This document shows positions 1-7,737 of a stretch of 64,000 nt of DNA, piece after piece. The stretch comes from DASQZJ01 sp035638775. GTDB taxonomy: Bacteria > Pseudomonadota > Gammaproteobacteria > UBA5335 > SLRW01. Under the pieces are notes generated by a model. It searched no databases and was not told the origin of the DNA. It worked only from the letters and a program-made list of their open reading frames with translations. The translations under genes and the position numbers were made by a program. Each line of letters starts with the position of its first letter. Position 1 is the first letter of the stretch. The stretch spans positions 1 to 64,000 of the forward strand of contig DASQZJ010000005.1 of the NCBI GenBank assembly GCA_035638775.1. Reading direction: 5' to 3'.

Positions 1-1036
1 CCTCATCAATTGCCCGACCGGCTCGGCCCACCTGCTGGTAGTAGCTCACGACCGAGCCCGGCGCCTGATAGTGGATGACAAAGCCCAAATCCGGTTTGTC
101 GTAGCCCATGCCAAGCGCGCTGGTGGCAACGACAAGCTTCAATTCGTTCCGGCTGAGTTGACCCTCCAAGGTCTGACGGTATGCATTGGAATCCTCGTAA
201 CCCTCGGCTACAACACTGCCGTGGTAGGCTGCGGCAACTACACCCTGCTGATTCAGCCACTGGGCGACCTTCTCGGCGTCCCGCACCGTAGAGGTGTAGA
301 CGATCCCGGAACCGGGCAGATATGGAACATGCTCCGCCAACCACGCGAGTCGCTCCGCAGGATCCGCGATCCCCATTGCCTGCAAGCGCAACGACTCGCG
401 CATAAGTGGCCCCCTCTGAATCGCGATATCGCCAAGCTGTTCCTGGATGTCTCGCACAACTCGGTCGTTCGCCGTAGCGGTGGTGGCCAATACCGGCATG
501 TTCGACGGCAGTCCCCTAATGATGTTGACGATCCGTCGATAGTCGGGCCTGAAGTCGTGCCCCCAATCAGAGATGCAGTGCGCCTCGTCTATGACCAGCA
601 ACCCGATGTTGCCGCTCACGGGTTCTAGCACGTCAGCCACGAACTGATCGTTGCTTAGGCGCTCGGGTGAAATGAGAAGGGCATCTATTTCACCTTCGAC
701 GAGTTGGCTCTGAACTCTGCTCCAATCCTCACGATTCGAGGAGTTGATCGTTGCAGCGCGAATCCCGAGCCTCTCTGCCGCTTCGATCTGATTGCGCATT
801 AAAGCGAGGAGAGGCGAGATAATCAGGGTCGGGCCCTTTCCTTCGTCACGAAACACCCTTGTTGCGATGAAGTAAACGGCGCTTTTCCCCCACCCCGTGC
901 GCTGTACCACCAACAGCTTTCGCCGGTCATTAACCAAAGTGGACACGGATTCCCACTGCCCATCGCGAAAATCGACACCAGGATCATCGAGAGCTTGTCG
1001 CAGTAGTTTCCTGCCAGCATCGGCGCTCAGCGGCAT
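1..1036 (-). CDS. RecQ-family ATP-dependent DNA helicase, partial (C-terminus beyond the window)
   Basis: The frame is open from an ATG at 1036 to the left edge (about 345 codons), so the C-terminus is missing. Superfamily 2 motifs appear in order. Motif I is atypical, TGWGKS (about residues 47-52), instead of the usual TGxGKS with a small residue. Then come motif Ia (LIISPLLALMRNQ), motif II DEAHC followed by the RecQ-type ISDWGHDFRPDYRR, motif III (ATTATA), and in RecA domain 2 TSALGMGYDKP and the motif VI region QQVGRAGR. The RecQ-type aromatic loop after DEAH is what assigns the family. RecQ helicases unwind DNA 3' to 5'. The gene is transcribed away from the integrase at 2196-3404 and lies in AT-richer DNA, so I read it as cargo of the element inserted at tRNA-Cys. 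Whether it serves repair or anti-phage defence cannot be judged without the missing neighbours. Confidence 0.88.
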   Translation of the reverse strand, partial: MPLSADAGRKLLRQALDDPGVDFRDGQWESVSTLVNDRRKLLVVQRTGWGKSAVYFIATRVFRDEGKGPTLIISPLLALMRNQIEAAERLGIRAATINSSNREDWSRVQSQLVEGEIDALLISPERLSNDQFVADVLEPVSGNIGLLVIDEAHCISDWGHDFRPDYRRIVNIIRGLPSNMPVLATTATANDRVVRDIQEQLGDIAIQRGPLMRESLRLQAMGIADPAERLAWLAEHVPYLPGSGIVYTSTVRDAEKVAQWLNQQGVVAAAYHGSVVAEGYEDSNAYRQTLEGQLSRNELKLVVATSALGMGYDKPDLGFVIHYQAPGSVVSYYQQVGRAGRAIDE

Positions 1037-1547
1037 TGGAAAACGGCTCCCTCAGTATTGTTGACGTTTGTTTTCCGGGACGGCCCTTCAGCACGCGTCG
1101 GGCCAGTGCGGCGTAGCGCCCAGGCCACCTATTACCTTAAACGCAGCACCTCCAAACGTGATCTGCGGAAGAGCGGCACGTCGTGAGGTTCACGGGACCT
1201 CACGCACAACACCCATCGCATTCACGGTTCGTAGTCCATCAATTACGCTTCCCGGCGCAACGCATCGTCGCGGCATTCCTTCGCGCAAACCTTGGGGAGG
1301 CCCCGCAATGCTCCGCTCTCGCCCTAATTGTTGGCGGCCAAGTAGTTGCGCGCCGCTACGATTTCGCCCTCGCCGTAGTTGACGATCAAGCCCCACAGGT
1401 GTCAAGCGACACCCAGTGTTGCGCATCCGGCCAGTGCGCGGACTCACCCCATCGCCTGCGCCGCCTCGCGGGACGCAGACCCCGGTGCAAGATGCGCCGC
1501 ACCAGCAGCTCTCCACCATGGATCGTTAATCGGGTATTTTTGTGAGT

Positions 1548-1615
1548 GTTCATTCGGGCCTTGGAGTCTTGGTTGGGTTGGCGCCTCCAATGCTCCGCGT
1601 AAGTCCCGAATGAAC
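1548..1615. repeat. Inverted repeat able to form a compound hairpin
   Basis: An 11-bp perfect inverted repeat, GTTCATTCGGG at 1548-1558 and CCCGAATGAAC at 1605-1615, encloses a second pair, TTGGAG at 1561-1566 and CTCCAA at 1585-1590. The centre is GC-rich and there is no adjacent T-run, so it is not a classical terminator. It could be the relic of a small non-autonomous element or a recombination site. It lacks the usual integron attC end motifs (GTTRRRY with RYYYAAC). Confidence 0.45.
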
Positions 1616-1673
1616 GGATCGGGTGTTGATCGCCCCCCTGACAACGGGACGCCCGCGCCAGAGTTAAGGCAAT

Positions 1674-1986
1674 TCACTCTGCGAGAGAAAACCGCAGGTA
1701 TCCCGCGACCCTCGGCCCAGGGCTTTCCGGACGGTCCGTCGGGTGGCTGATGCCGTGATAAACCGGGAAGTAGGGGTCGCTCACGAACTCGTCGTGAACG
1801 TCCGCGAGTGCTTGTGCTAGTGTATCGGAAGAGGGAGGCGGCCACCGCCAGAAGTGGTGATTCCGTTCTTATCGTGTCAGTACGTTACCGGTCCGGATAG
1901 GAACGCCAGTGCGCGCACACTGACTCCCACCGGCCGAAACGGAATCGCATGTAGGCGTGAACAAACACGCCATTGTGCATTGCCAT
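1674..1986 (-). pseudogene. Possible decayed coding fragments of unknown function
   Basis: Two minus-strand pieces read like protein but do not form an intact gene. The first, an ATG at 1986 to a TAA at 1885 (33 codons), has AAGGA upstream and a basic-aromatic stretch (HAYMRFRFGRWESVCAHW). The second, 1868 to the TGA at 1674 (about 65 codons), has no start codon and contains DVHDEFVSDPYFPVYHG. They are in different frames and separated by 16 bp, as expected from a frameshifted or rearranged gene. I do not recognise a family. They could equally be chance frames. Confidence 0.2.
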
Positions 1987-2195
1987 TTCCGGCCGTCCTT
2001 CTTGAGGGGCGAGTTCAAGCTCGCCGGCTCCGACACACACCGGGTTGCGTCGCGCTCAGAACGCTCCTGGTGCCTCGGCTCAAAAAGGAGACGGTGGCCG
2101 CCTTCCTTGTCCCTTAGAGGACGTTAGTAATTCTACTCCCGGGGCAACCTTCGTAAACAACTTCTCAAAACCTTCTCGTAAAACTGCGATGCGGA

Positions 2196-3404
2196 TCATA
2201 TTTGCCGCATCGCTGCCGCCCCATCCCGCAACTCATCCAGAAAGTCAGCCCACGCCTGCATCATTTCCCGCCGTTCCGGCAGATATTCGGCGTAGTTGTA
2301 GGTGGCCCGCGTCTTGTTCTTGTCCACGTGCGCGAGTTGCCGCTCGATGGCCTCGGAGGCCCAACCCCGTTCATGCAGCATCGTGCTCGCCATGTGCCTC
2401 AGACCATGCCCTGTAAGGTCTTCCTTGCTGTACCCGAGCCTGTGCAGAGCCCCGTTGATCGTGTTCTCGGACATGCACGAGTCCCGGTGGTCCCGGTTGG
2501 GAAAGACGAAGTCCCCCTCCCCGGAGGTCTTGGGGTGCAGGTCTCGCAGGATGGCCAGAGCCTGTCGTGAGAGTGGCACGATATGCTGTCGGTCGCTCTT
2601 CATTCTCTCGACCGGCACACGCCATTCTGCTGCCTGGAAGTCGATTTCCGACCACCGTGCGGAGCGGAGGTTACCGGGACGCATGAACACCAGCGGCGCG
2701 AGTTTCAGGGCAGAGCGAACGACGAAGGTTCCGTGGTAGCCGTCAATTGCCCTTAACAGGGCGCCGATCTGCCGGGGATCGGTGATGGTGGCGTAGTGCT
2801 TCGTCTTGTGCGGCTTGAGAGCTCCGATGAGATCGGCCGCCGGATCTCTCGACGCGCGCGAGGTCACGATGGCGTATCGGAACACCTGGCTGCACAGGGA
2901 GCGGACGCGGTGCGCCGTATAGACCGCGCCCCGATCCTCGATGCGACGCAGGCACCGCAAGAGCTCCGGTGCTTCGATCTCGCTGACGGGTCGTGATCCG
3001 ATCCAGGGGAACACCTCGTTTTTGAGGCGGGAAAGAACCCTGTCAGCGTGCCGGCTGGTCCACTTGGACTCGTTGAGCCTGTGCCACTCCCTGGCGATTT
3101 TCTCGAAGCTGTTGGCGGCGGCTTCCGCGCGAGCTTCCCGAAGGGCCCGGCGGTTGGCGGCCGGATCAACGCCGTCGGCGATCATACTCCTCGCCTCTTC
3201 CCGGCGGTCGCGTGCCTTCTTTAACGAGACCTCGGGGTAAGTCCCCAGCGCGATCCGCTTCTCCTTGCCGTTGAAGCGGTACTTGAATCGCCACCACTTC
3301 CCGCCCCTGGGCGAGATCTCCAGGTAGAGACCGCGTCCGTCGGTGAGGCGGTAGTTCCTGTCCCTGGGCTTGGCGTTGTCGATGCGGGCAGCACTGAGAG
3401 GCAT
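2196..3404 (-). CDS. Tyrosine-type site-specific integrase (P4-like, DUF4102 N-terminus)
   Basis: 402 residues from the ATG at 3404, which has AGGAG nine bases upstream. An in-frame extension to 3485 is open but lacks a ribosome site and would precede the family's usual N-terminus. Residues 1-90 form the arm-binding domain typical of P4-like integrases (NAKPRDRNYRLTDGRGLYLEI-type). A SAM-like core-binding domain follows, then the catalytic domain with an Arg in FMRPGNLRSARW, a Lys in RMKSDRQHIVPLS, HGLRHMAST, the later His in LAHVDKNKTRATYN, and the nucleophile Tyr just after it. It would cut and rejoin DNA at a tRNA 3' end. It sits about 165 bp from tRNA-Cys, the expected attachment site, with its start facing the tRNA gene. 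The DNA is less GC-rich than the core genes, consistent with transfer. The gene looks intact. Confidence 0.93.
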   Translation of the reverse strand: MPLSAARIDNAKPRDRNYRLTDGRGLYLEISPRGGKWWRFKYRFNGKEKRIALGTYPEVSLKKARDRREEARSMIADGVDPAANRRALREARAEAAANSFEKIAREWHRLNESKWTSRHADRVLSRLKNEVFPWIGSRPVSEIEAPELLRCLRRIEDRGAVYTAHRVRSLCSQVFRYAIVTSRASRDPAADLIGALKPHKTKHYATITDPRQIGALLRAIDGYHGTFVVRSALKLAPLVFMRPGNLRSARWSEIDFQAAEWRVPVERMKSDRQHIVPLSRQALAILRDLHPKTSGEGDFVFPNRDHRDSCMSENTINGALHRLGYSKEDLTGHGLRHMASTMLHERGWASEAIERQLAHVDKNKTRATYNYAEYLPERREMMQAWADFLDELRDGAAAMRQI

Positions 3405-3447
3405 TTGGGGCAACTCCTGGGGGCGACTCCCGTTAGTCCATGGCATG

Positions 3448-3476
3448 TGCCCCCAATGTTGCCCCCACTTGGGGCA
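3448..3476. repeat. Short repeats of TGGGGGCA upstream of the integrase
   Basis: On the plus strand, TGCCCCCAA at 3448-3456 and TGCCCCCAC at 3460-3468 are direct repeats with 12-bp periodicity, followed by the inverted form TTGGGGCA at 3469-3476. A further TTTGGGGCAACTC lies beside the integrase start at about 3404-3415. Repeats between an integrase gene and its tRNA attachment site are candidates for arm-type integrase or excisionase binding sites. That role is inference from position only. Confidence 0.4.
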
Positions 3477-3517
3477 AAAATCCAAGCTTTTTGAGGCGGT
3501 CGCAACAGCGCGTTTCC

Positions 3518-3546
3518 AAACAAAAACCCCGCTATCACGCGGGGTT
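3518..3546 (-). terminator. Rho-independent terminator after tRNA-Cys
   Basis: Perfect 8-bp stem AACCCCGC/GCGGGGTT (3525-3532 and 3539-3546) with loop TATCAC. Read on the minus strand it is followed by a T-run (TTTTTG). It lies 24 bp past the end of tRNA-Cys, so it would end the tRNA transcript. It is on the element side of the presumed attachment site, so the element either carries its own terminator or the target duplication extends this far. Confidence 0.75.
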
Positions 3547-3569
3547 ACGATTGGTATTACCTTGAAATG

Positions 3570-3590
3570 TGGAGGCTAGGGCCGGAATCG
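3570..3590. other. Presumed attachment site (tRNA-Cys 3' end)
   Basis: P4-like integrases usually recombine in the T-arm/acceptor 3' part of a tRNA gene and rebuild the tRNA. The intact tRNA-Cys next to the integrase implies that one boundary of the element is here. The matching direct repeat would be at the far end of the element, left of this window. I found no second copy between 1 and 3500. The exact limits are not determinable from one end. Confidence 0.45.
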
Positions 3591-3643
3591 AACCGACGTC
3601 CACGGATTTGCAGTCCGCTGCATAACCACTCTGCCACCTAGCC
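3570..3643 (-). tRNA. cysT: tRNA-Cys (GCA)
   Basis: 74-nt cloverleaf on the minus strand. The acceptor stem is GGCTAGG/CCTAGCC with discriminator T and encoded CCA. The anticodon is GCA in the loop of GGACTGCAAATCC, and the T-arm carries GGTTCGATTCC. It lies 107 bp downstream of tRNA-Gly in the same orientation, matching the enterobacterial order pgsA-glyW-cysT. An integrase gene begins about 165 bp beyond its 3' end. Confidence 0.97.
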
Positions 3644-3750
3644 GTTGTCCCGCACCGACAGGTTTCGCGCGCGGCCCTGCCGGACTTTGGCAGCCTGCAG
3701 AAGCGAAAAAACCCCGATCCGGCGACCGAGGTTCTCGGGTAACGGAAATT

Positions 3751-3826
<76 letters not shown>

Positions 3827-3885
3827 TTCGCTTTCGGCTGTCTATTGTATCGGCGGGCTCCGGGGTGTCAAGCCGCCGCGGCGGC

Positions 3886-4473
3886 CTAGGACGCGCCCCC
3901 CGGCCGGTCCTCGTTGAGCACCGGCCATGCCGCGCGGAGATACTGGATCATCGACCACATCGTGAGCGCCGCGGCGAGGTACAGGCCGGCCACGCCCAGG
4001 CGGTAGGCCGGCACGCCCGGGAGCCCGTGCCGCAGCAGCAGCAGCACCACCGCCGCCATCTGCACCGTCGTCTTGAGCTTGCCCAGCACGGAAACCGCTA
4101 CGCTGGCCCGCTTGCCCAGCTCCGCCATCCACTCGCGCAGGGCCGAAACCGTTATCTCCCGGCCGATGATGATCGCCACGGGGAGCGCCATCAGGATCCG
4201 CGGATCCTTCTGCAGGATCGCGATCAGGGCCACCGCCACCATCAGCTTGTCGGCCACCGGATCCAGGAACGCGCCGAACGCCGAGGTCTGTTGCCAGCGC
4301 CTCGCCAGATACCCGTCCAGCCAGTCGGTCGCGGACGCCAGCGCGAACAGGAAGGCCGCGGCCATGCCCGACCAGCCGAACGGCAGGTAGAAGGCCACCA
4401 GGAACAGCGGGATCATCACGATGCGCGCGACCGTGAGCATGTTGGGGATGGTGGGGCTCATGGCCGGTGTCAC
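3886..4473 (-). CDS. pgsA: CDP-diacylglycerol-glycerol-3-phosphate 3-phosphatidyltransferase
   Basis: 195 residues. An integral membrane enzyme that transfers the phosphatidyl group from CDP-diacylglycerol to glycerol-3-phosphate, the committed step to phosphatidylglycerol and cardiolipin. The CDP-alcohol phosphotransferase signature D-x2-DG-x2-AR-x8-G-x3-D-x3-D is complete (DWLDGYLARR through GAFLDPVADK, about residues 49-75), and several hydrophobic helices follow. The GTG at 4473 overlaps the uvrC stop by four bases (GTGA), a translational-coupling arrangement. An ATG at 4461 is an alternative start that would remove four residues. The order uvrC-pgsA-tRNA-Gly-tRNA-Cys is the classical gammaproteobacterial arrangement. 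Confidence 0.96.
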   Translation of the reverse strand: MTPAMSPTIPNMLTVARIVMIPLFLVAFYLPFGWSGMAAAFLFALASATDWLDGYLARRWQQTSAFGAFLDPVADKLMVAVALIAILQKDPRILMALPVAIIIGREITVSALREWMAELGKRASVAVSVLGKLKTTVQMAAVVLLLLRHGLPGVPAYRLGVAGLYLAAALTMWSMIQYLRAAWPVLNEDRPGGAS

Positions 4474-6293
4474 GCCTCGTCGGGATGAAAGCTGTCATAG
4501 ATGCGCTGGGCCAGCTGGCTGCTGATCCCCGGCACGCGGGACAACTCCAGCACGTCGGCCCGCGCCACCTGGCGGATGCCGCCGAACTGCCGCAGGAGCT
4601 CCCGGCGACGTTTGGGTCCGAGTCCGGGAATCGTCTCGAGGCTGGAAGTCCGGCGTGCCTTGGCCCGCCGTTGCCGGTGTCCGGTGATCGCGAACCGGTG
4701 CGCCTCGTCACGGACCTGCTGGATGAGCTGCAACGCCCCCGAGTTCGGCGGGAGTATAATGGGGGTGTCGCGCCCCGACAAGAAGAGTTGTTCCAGGCCG
4801 GGCCTGCGGCTGGGCCCCTTGGCCACGCCCAGCAGCTGGATCTCGTCGACCTGCAGCTCCGCCAGGGCCTCTTCGGCCTGCGCCAGCTGGCCCCTGCCAC
4901 CGTCGATCAGCAGCAGGTCCGGGAGCACCGCCTCCTCCCGCTTGAGGCGGCTGTAGCGGCGCCGTACGGCCTGCCGGATGGCCGCGTAGTCGTCGCCCGG
5001 CGTGACGTCACGGATGTTGAAGCGGCGATAGTCGCTCTTGATCGCCCCCTCCGGGCCGAACACCACGCAGGACGCGACGGTGGCCTCCCCCATGGTGTGA
5101 CTGATGTCGAAGCACTCGATGCGCGAGGGCGCCTGCTCGAGTTCCAGTGCCTCCTGCAGCTCCGCCAGCCGTTGGGCACTGCCCGCGTCCGCGGCCATCC
5201 GCATGGCGAGCGCCTGTTCCGCGTTCTCGCGCGCCATCGCCACGCGGCGGGCCCGGTCGCCGCGCAGCCGATGGCGGATCGCCACCCGCCGGCCGGCGTC
5301 CTGCGCCAGCATCCGCTCGAGGGTCTCCTCCTCCTCCACCGGTCCGTCGGTCAGGACCTCGGACGGGGCCTTGCGCTCGGCGTAGTACTGCGCCAGGAAC
5401 GCCGCGCGCAGCTCCGGCTCGCCGGTGTTCTCGGGCACGCGCGGGAAATAGCTCCGGGTTCCCAGTTGACGTCCACCCCGGATGGTGCCCACCGCAACGC
5501 AGCAGAGTGCCTCCGAGCGCACCGCCGCGATGACGTCGAAATCGCCGCTGCCGCCGCTGACGAACTGCTTCTCCTGCACCCGGCGCAGCTCGATGATCTG
5601 GTCCCGGCAGCGGGCTGCCAGCTCGTACTCCTGCGCTCCGGCGGCTTCCTCCATGCGCCGGGCGAGCTCGTCGATCACCCGGTTGCTGCGCCCTTCCAGG
5701 AAGTGGACCGCGTGCTCCACGTCGCGGGCGTATTCCTCGCTGCTGATGTATCCCACGCACGGGGCCGAGCAGCGCTCGATCTGGTACTGCAGGCAGGGCC
5801 GGCTGCGGTTGGCGAAGAACGTGTCCTCGCACTGGCGGATGCGGAACAGCCGCTGCATCTCCCGCAGGGTCGCACGCACCGCCCCGGCGCTCGGATAGGG
5901 TCCGAAATAGCGCCCTGTGCCGCGGCGCGCGCCGCGGTGGAAACCGATGCGGGGAAAGGGATGATCGCCCGACAGGTAGATGTACGGATAGCTCTTGTCG
6001 TCGCGCAGCAGCACGTTGTAGCGGGGCCGGTGCTCCTTGATCAGGTTGTTCTCGAGCAGCAGGGCCTCCGCCTCGGTGCGGGTGATGGTGACTTCCACCT
6101 GCGCGACCCGCGCCACCATCGCCCGTGTCTTGGGCGAGGCGACGTCGTTGCGGAAGTAGCTCGAAACCCGGCTGCGCAGGCTGCGTGCCTTGCCCACGTA
6201 GATGATCTGCCCCTGCTCGTCCAGCATCCGGTACACGCCGGGCCGGGTCGGCAGTGTCTTCACGAAGGCGGCCGGATCAAACCCCTGCGTCAC
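4470..6293 (-). CDS. uvrC: Excinuclease ABC subunit C
   Basis: 607 residues from the GTG at 6293, close to E. coli UvrC (610). The nuclease subunit of nucleotide excision repair, making the 3' and 5' incisions around a lesion marked by UvrAB. It has an N-terminal GIY-YIG domain (RPGVYRMLDEQGQIIYVGKA, with the catalytic Arg in SLRSRVSSYF), a Cys-containing stretch (CLQYQIERCSAPCVGYIS), a UvrBC domain near residues 200-235, an RNase H-like endonuclease domain (IECFDISHTMGE and LLIDGGRGQL), and a C-terminal double helix-hairpin-helix (IPGLGPKRRRELL, VPGISSQLAQRIY). The frame stays open upstream to 6647, but that part is antiparallel to no known UvrC sequence and covers the glycosylase gene, so I reject it. 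The gene overlaps the glycosylase end by 17 bp. Confidence 0.95.
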   Translation of the reverse strand: MTQGFDPAAFVKTLPTRPGVYRMLDEQGQIIYVGKARSLRSRVSSYFRNDVASPKTRAMVARVAQVEVTITRTEAEALLLENNLIKEHRPRYNVLLRDDKSYPYIYLSGDHPFPRIGFHRGARRGTGRYFGPYPSAGAVRATLREMQRLFRIRQCEDTFFANRSRPCLQYQIERCSAPCVGYISSEEYARDVEHAVHFLEGRSNRVIDELARRMEEAAGAQEYELAARCRDQIIELRRVQEKQFVSGGSGDFDVIAAVRSEALCCVAVGTIRGGRQLGTRSYFPRVPENTGEPELRAAFLAQYYAERKAPSEVLTDGPVEEEETLERMLAQDAGRRVAIRHRLRGDRARRVAMARENAEQALAMRMAADAGSAQRLAELQEALELEQAPSRIECFDISHTMGEATVASCVVFGPEGAIKSDYRRFNIRDVTPGDDYAAIRQAVRRRYSRLKREEAVLPDLLLIDGGRGQLAQAEEALAELQVDEIQLLGVAKGPSRRPGLEQLFLSGRDTPIILPPNSGALQLIQQVRDEAHRFAITGHRQRRAKARRTSSLETIPGLGPKRRRELLRQFGGIRQVARADVLELSRVPGISSQLAQRIYDSFHPDEA

Positions 6294-6945
6294 GGCTTTC
6301 TGCCTCGCTGAGCAATCGTCGCGCCGTGGCGAACACGGCGGCGAACATCTCCCCCGTGAGCCGCCCCGTCTGGGTGTTGTAGCGGCTGCAGTGATATGAA
6401 TCCAGCAGCCAGCGCCCCTGCCCCAGCCGGTGCATCCGTCCGTGTCCGAACGGAAGCTCCGCCTGCCGGCGGCCGAATGCTCGCGCGACCGCCCGATGGG
6501 CCACGCCGCCCAGCGCCAGCACCACCCGGGGTGCATGGCCGCACCGCAGCTCGCGCCGCAGGTAGGCATTGCAGGTGTGGACCTCCGCGCCCGTGGGCTT
6601 GTTGCCCGGCGGCAGGCACTTGACCGCGTTGGTGATCCGACAGTCACGCAGCTCCAGCGCGTCGTCCGCGCGCCGGGACACCGGGGCGCTGGCGAAGCCG
6701 AACGCGTGCAAGGTCCGGTACAGCAGGATGCCGGCGTGATCCCCGGTGAACGGCCGCCCTGTCGCGTTGGCGCCGTGCCGCCCCGGCGCCAGCCCGACGA
6801 TCACCAGGCGCGCTCCGGGAGGGCCGAACGGCGGCACCGGCCGGCAATGATAGCCCGGATGCTCGTGCGCCACCTCATCCAGGTGGGCCGCGAGCCGGGG
6901 ACAGCGGCGGCAGTCCGGATCGAACGCGGGAGTCTGCTGGGACAT
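6277..6945 (-). CDS. Uracil-DNA glycosylase, family 5 (UDGb type)
   Basis: 222 residues. Removes uracil and related deaminated bases from DNA to begin base excision repair. It has N-terminal cysteines in CRRCPRL and a second pair further on (DCRITNAVKC, HTCNAYLRRELRCG), consistent with the iron-sulfur cluster of family 4/5 enzymes. Motif 1 reads GLAPGRHGANATGRPFTGD; the NATGRPFTGD form and the absence of a catalytic Asp/Glu in GLAPG are typical of UDGb. The C-terminal DSYHCSRYNTQTG contains the motif 3 His with Ser. It lies between uvrY and uvrC and overlaps uvrC by 17 bp, so two DNA-repair genes share a transcript. Family 4 is a possible alternative but fits the motifs less well. Confidence 0.9.
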   Translation of the reverse strand: MSQQTPAFDPDCRRCPRLAAHLDEVAHEHPGYHCRPVPPFGPPGARLVIVGLAPGRHGANATGRPFTGDHAGILLYRTLHAFGFASAPVSRRADDALELRDCRITNAVKCLPPGNKPTGAEVHTCNAYLRRELRCGHAPRVVLALGGVAHRAVARAFGRRQAELPFGHGRMHRLGQGRWLLDSYHCSRYNTQTGRLTGEMFAAVFATARRLLSEAESRDAGV

Positions 6946-7031
6946 GCCGGGATTTTCGCATACCGCGGCAACCGGCGCATTCGCGGAAAATATTCCCGTT
7001 CGATCTGAGAAAGGGCCTGCAAGTCTTTGCG

Positions 7032-7685
7032 TTACTTGTTATTGTCCGAGTCGCCCACGATCCCGTGACGGATCGCGAGATGGGTCAGCTCGACGTCGTT
7101 GGCGACGCCGAGCTTCTCGAACAGGCGGTAGCGGTAGGTGCTGACGGTCTTCGGGCTGATGAACAGCCGGTCGGAGATCTCCTGGATGGCGTGGCCCTGC
7201 ACCACCATCAGCATGATCTGCATCTCCCGCTGGGACAGCTTCTGGAAATTGTTCCCGCCGCCGTGCCCCGGCAGTCCCGAAATAGCCAGGCTGCGCGCCA
7301 CGTCGGCGTCGATGTAGACGTCGCCCCGGCTGACCCGCTGGATCGCGGTAATGATCTCCTCCGCCCCGCAGTCCTTGGTCAGGTAGCCGGCGGCACCGGC
7401 TTCCAGCAGGCGGCTGGGATAGGGATCGTCGGTATGCACCGACAGAGCGATGATGCGGATCGCAGGATCCTGGTGCAGCAGCTTCCGGGTCGCCTCCAGA
7501 CCGCCGATGCCGGGCATGCTCACGTCCATCAGGACCACCTGCGGCCGGTGGCTGCGGGCGAGCTGGATGGCCTCCTCCCCGGACTCGGCTTCCGCCACCA
7601 CCTCGATCTCCGCAGTGTCCGCCAGCAGCCGCCGGATGCCGGTACGCACCAGCTTGTGGTCATCCACCAGCAGGACCCGGATCAT
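7032..7685 (-). CDS. uvrY: GacA/UvrY-type response regulator
   Basis: 217 residues. A receiver domain (about 1-120) has acidic pocket residues DD at 8-9, phospho-acceptor Asp54 in VLMDVSMPG, a conserved Ser/Thr region (IIALSVHTDD) and Lys in YLTKD. The C-terminal LuxR-type HTH (about 145-210) reads LSQREMQIMLMVVQG and SPKTVSTYRYRLFEKLGV. In Gammaproteobacteria this protein is activated by the BarA/GacS kinase and drives small RNAs that counter CsrA/RsmA, controlling carbon storage, motility and the glyoxylate/central carbon balance. It is upstream of uvrC, as in E. coli, with the glycosylase gene inserted between. The kinase is not in the window. Confidence 0.92.
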   Translation of the reverse strand: MIRVLLVDDHKLVRTGIRRLLADTAEIEVVAEAESGEEAIQLARSHRPQVVLMDVSMPGIGGLEATRKLLHQDPAIRIIALSVHTDDPYPSRLLEAGAAGYLTKDCGAEEIITAIQRVSRGDVYIDADVARSLAISGLPGHGGGNNFQKLSQREMQIMLMVVQGHAIQEISDRLFISPKTVSTYRYRLFEKLGVANDVELTHLAIRHGIVGDSDNNK

Positions 7686-7737
7686 GCTCTCGTGGCCTCC
7701 ACGTATGCCGCGTCACCCGGGGCGGGCGGCGGAACCT

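Larger units (their letters stand above)
1037..2195. other. Gene-poor stretch inside the integrated element
   Basis: About 1.1 kb with no gene I can recognise. All frames on both strands are short, and none shows a convincing start with a ribosome-binding site plus protein-like composition over its length. It contains an inverted repeat (1548-1615), a small hairpin (GGTGTC/GACACC at 1398-1413) and what look like decayed coding fragments on the minus strand (1674-1986 and a short piece near 1330-1390). This pattern is common in the degenerating interior of genomic islands. Confidence 0.5.

Noticed and set aside
1183..1545. 120-codon open frame on the plus strand
   Set aside because: No ribosome site, no recognisable motif, composition like random GC-rich DNA.
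1548..1615. Integron attC site
   Set aside because: The inverted repeat lacks the conserved RYYYAAC and GTTRRRY end motifs, and no integron integrase is present.
6294..6647. Extended N-terminus of UvrC
   Set aside because: The extension lies over the uracil glycosylase gene and has no GIY-YIG homology; the GTG at 6293 gives the normal 607-residue protein.
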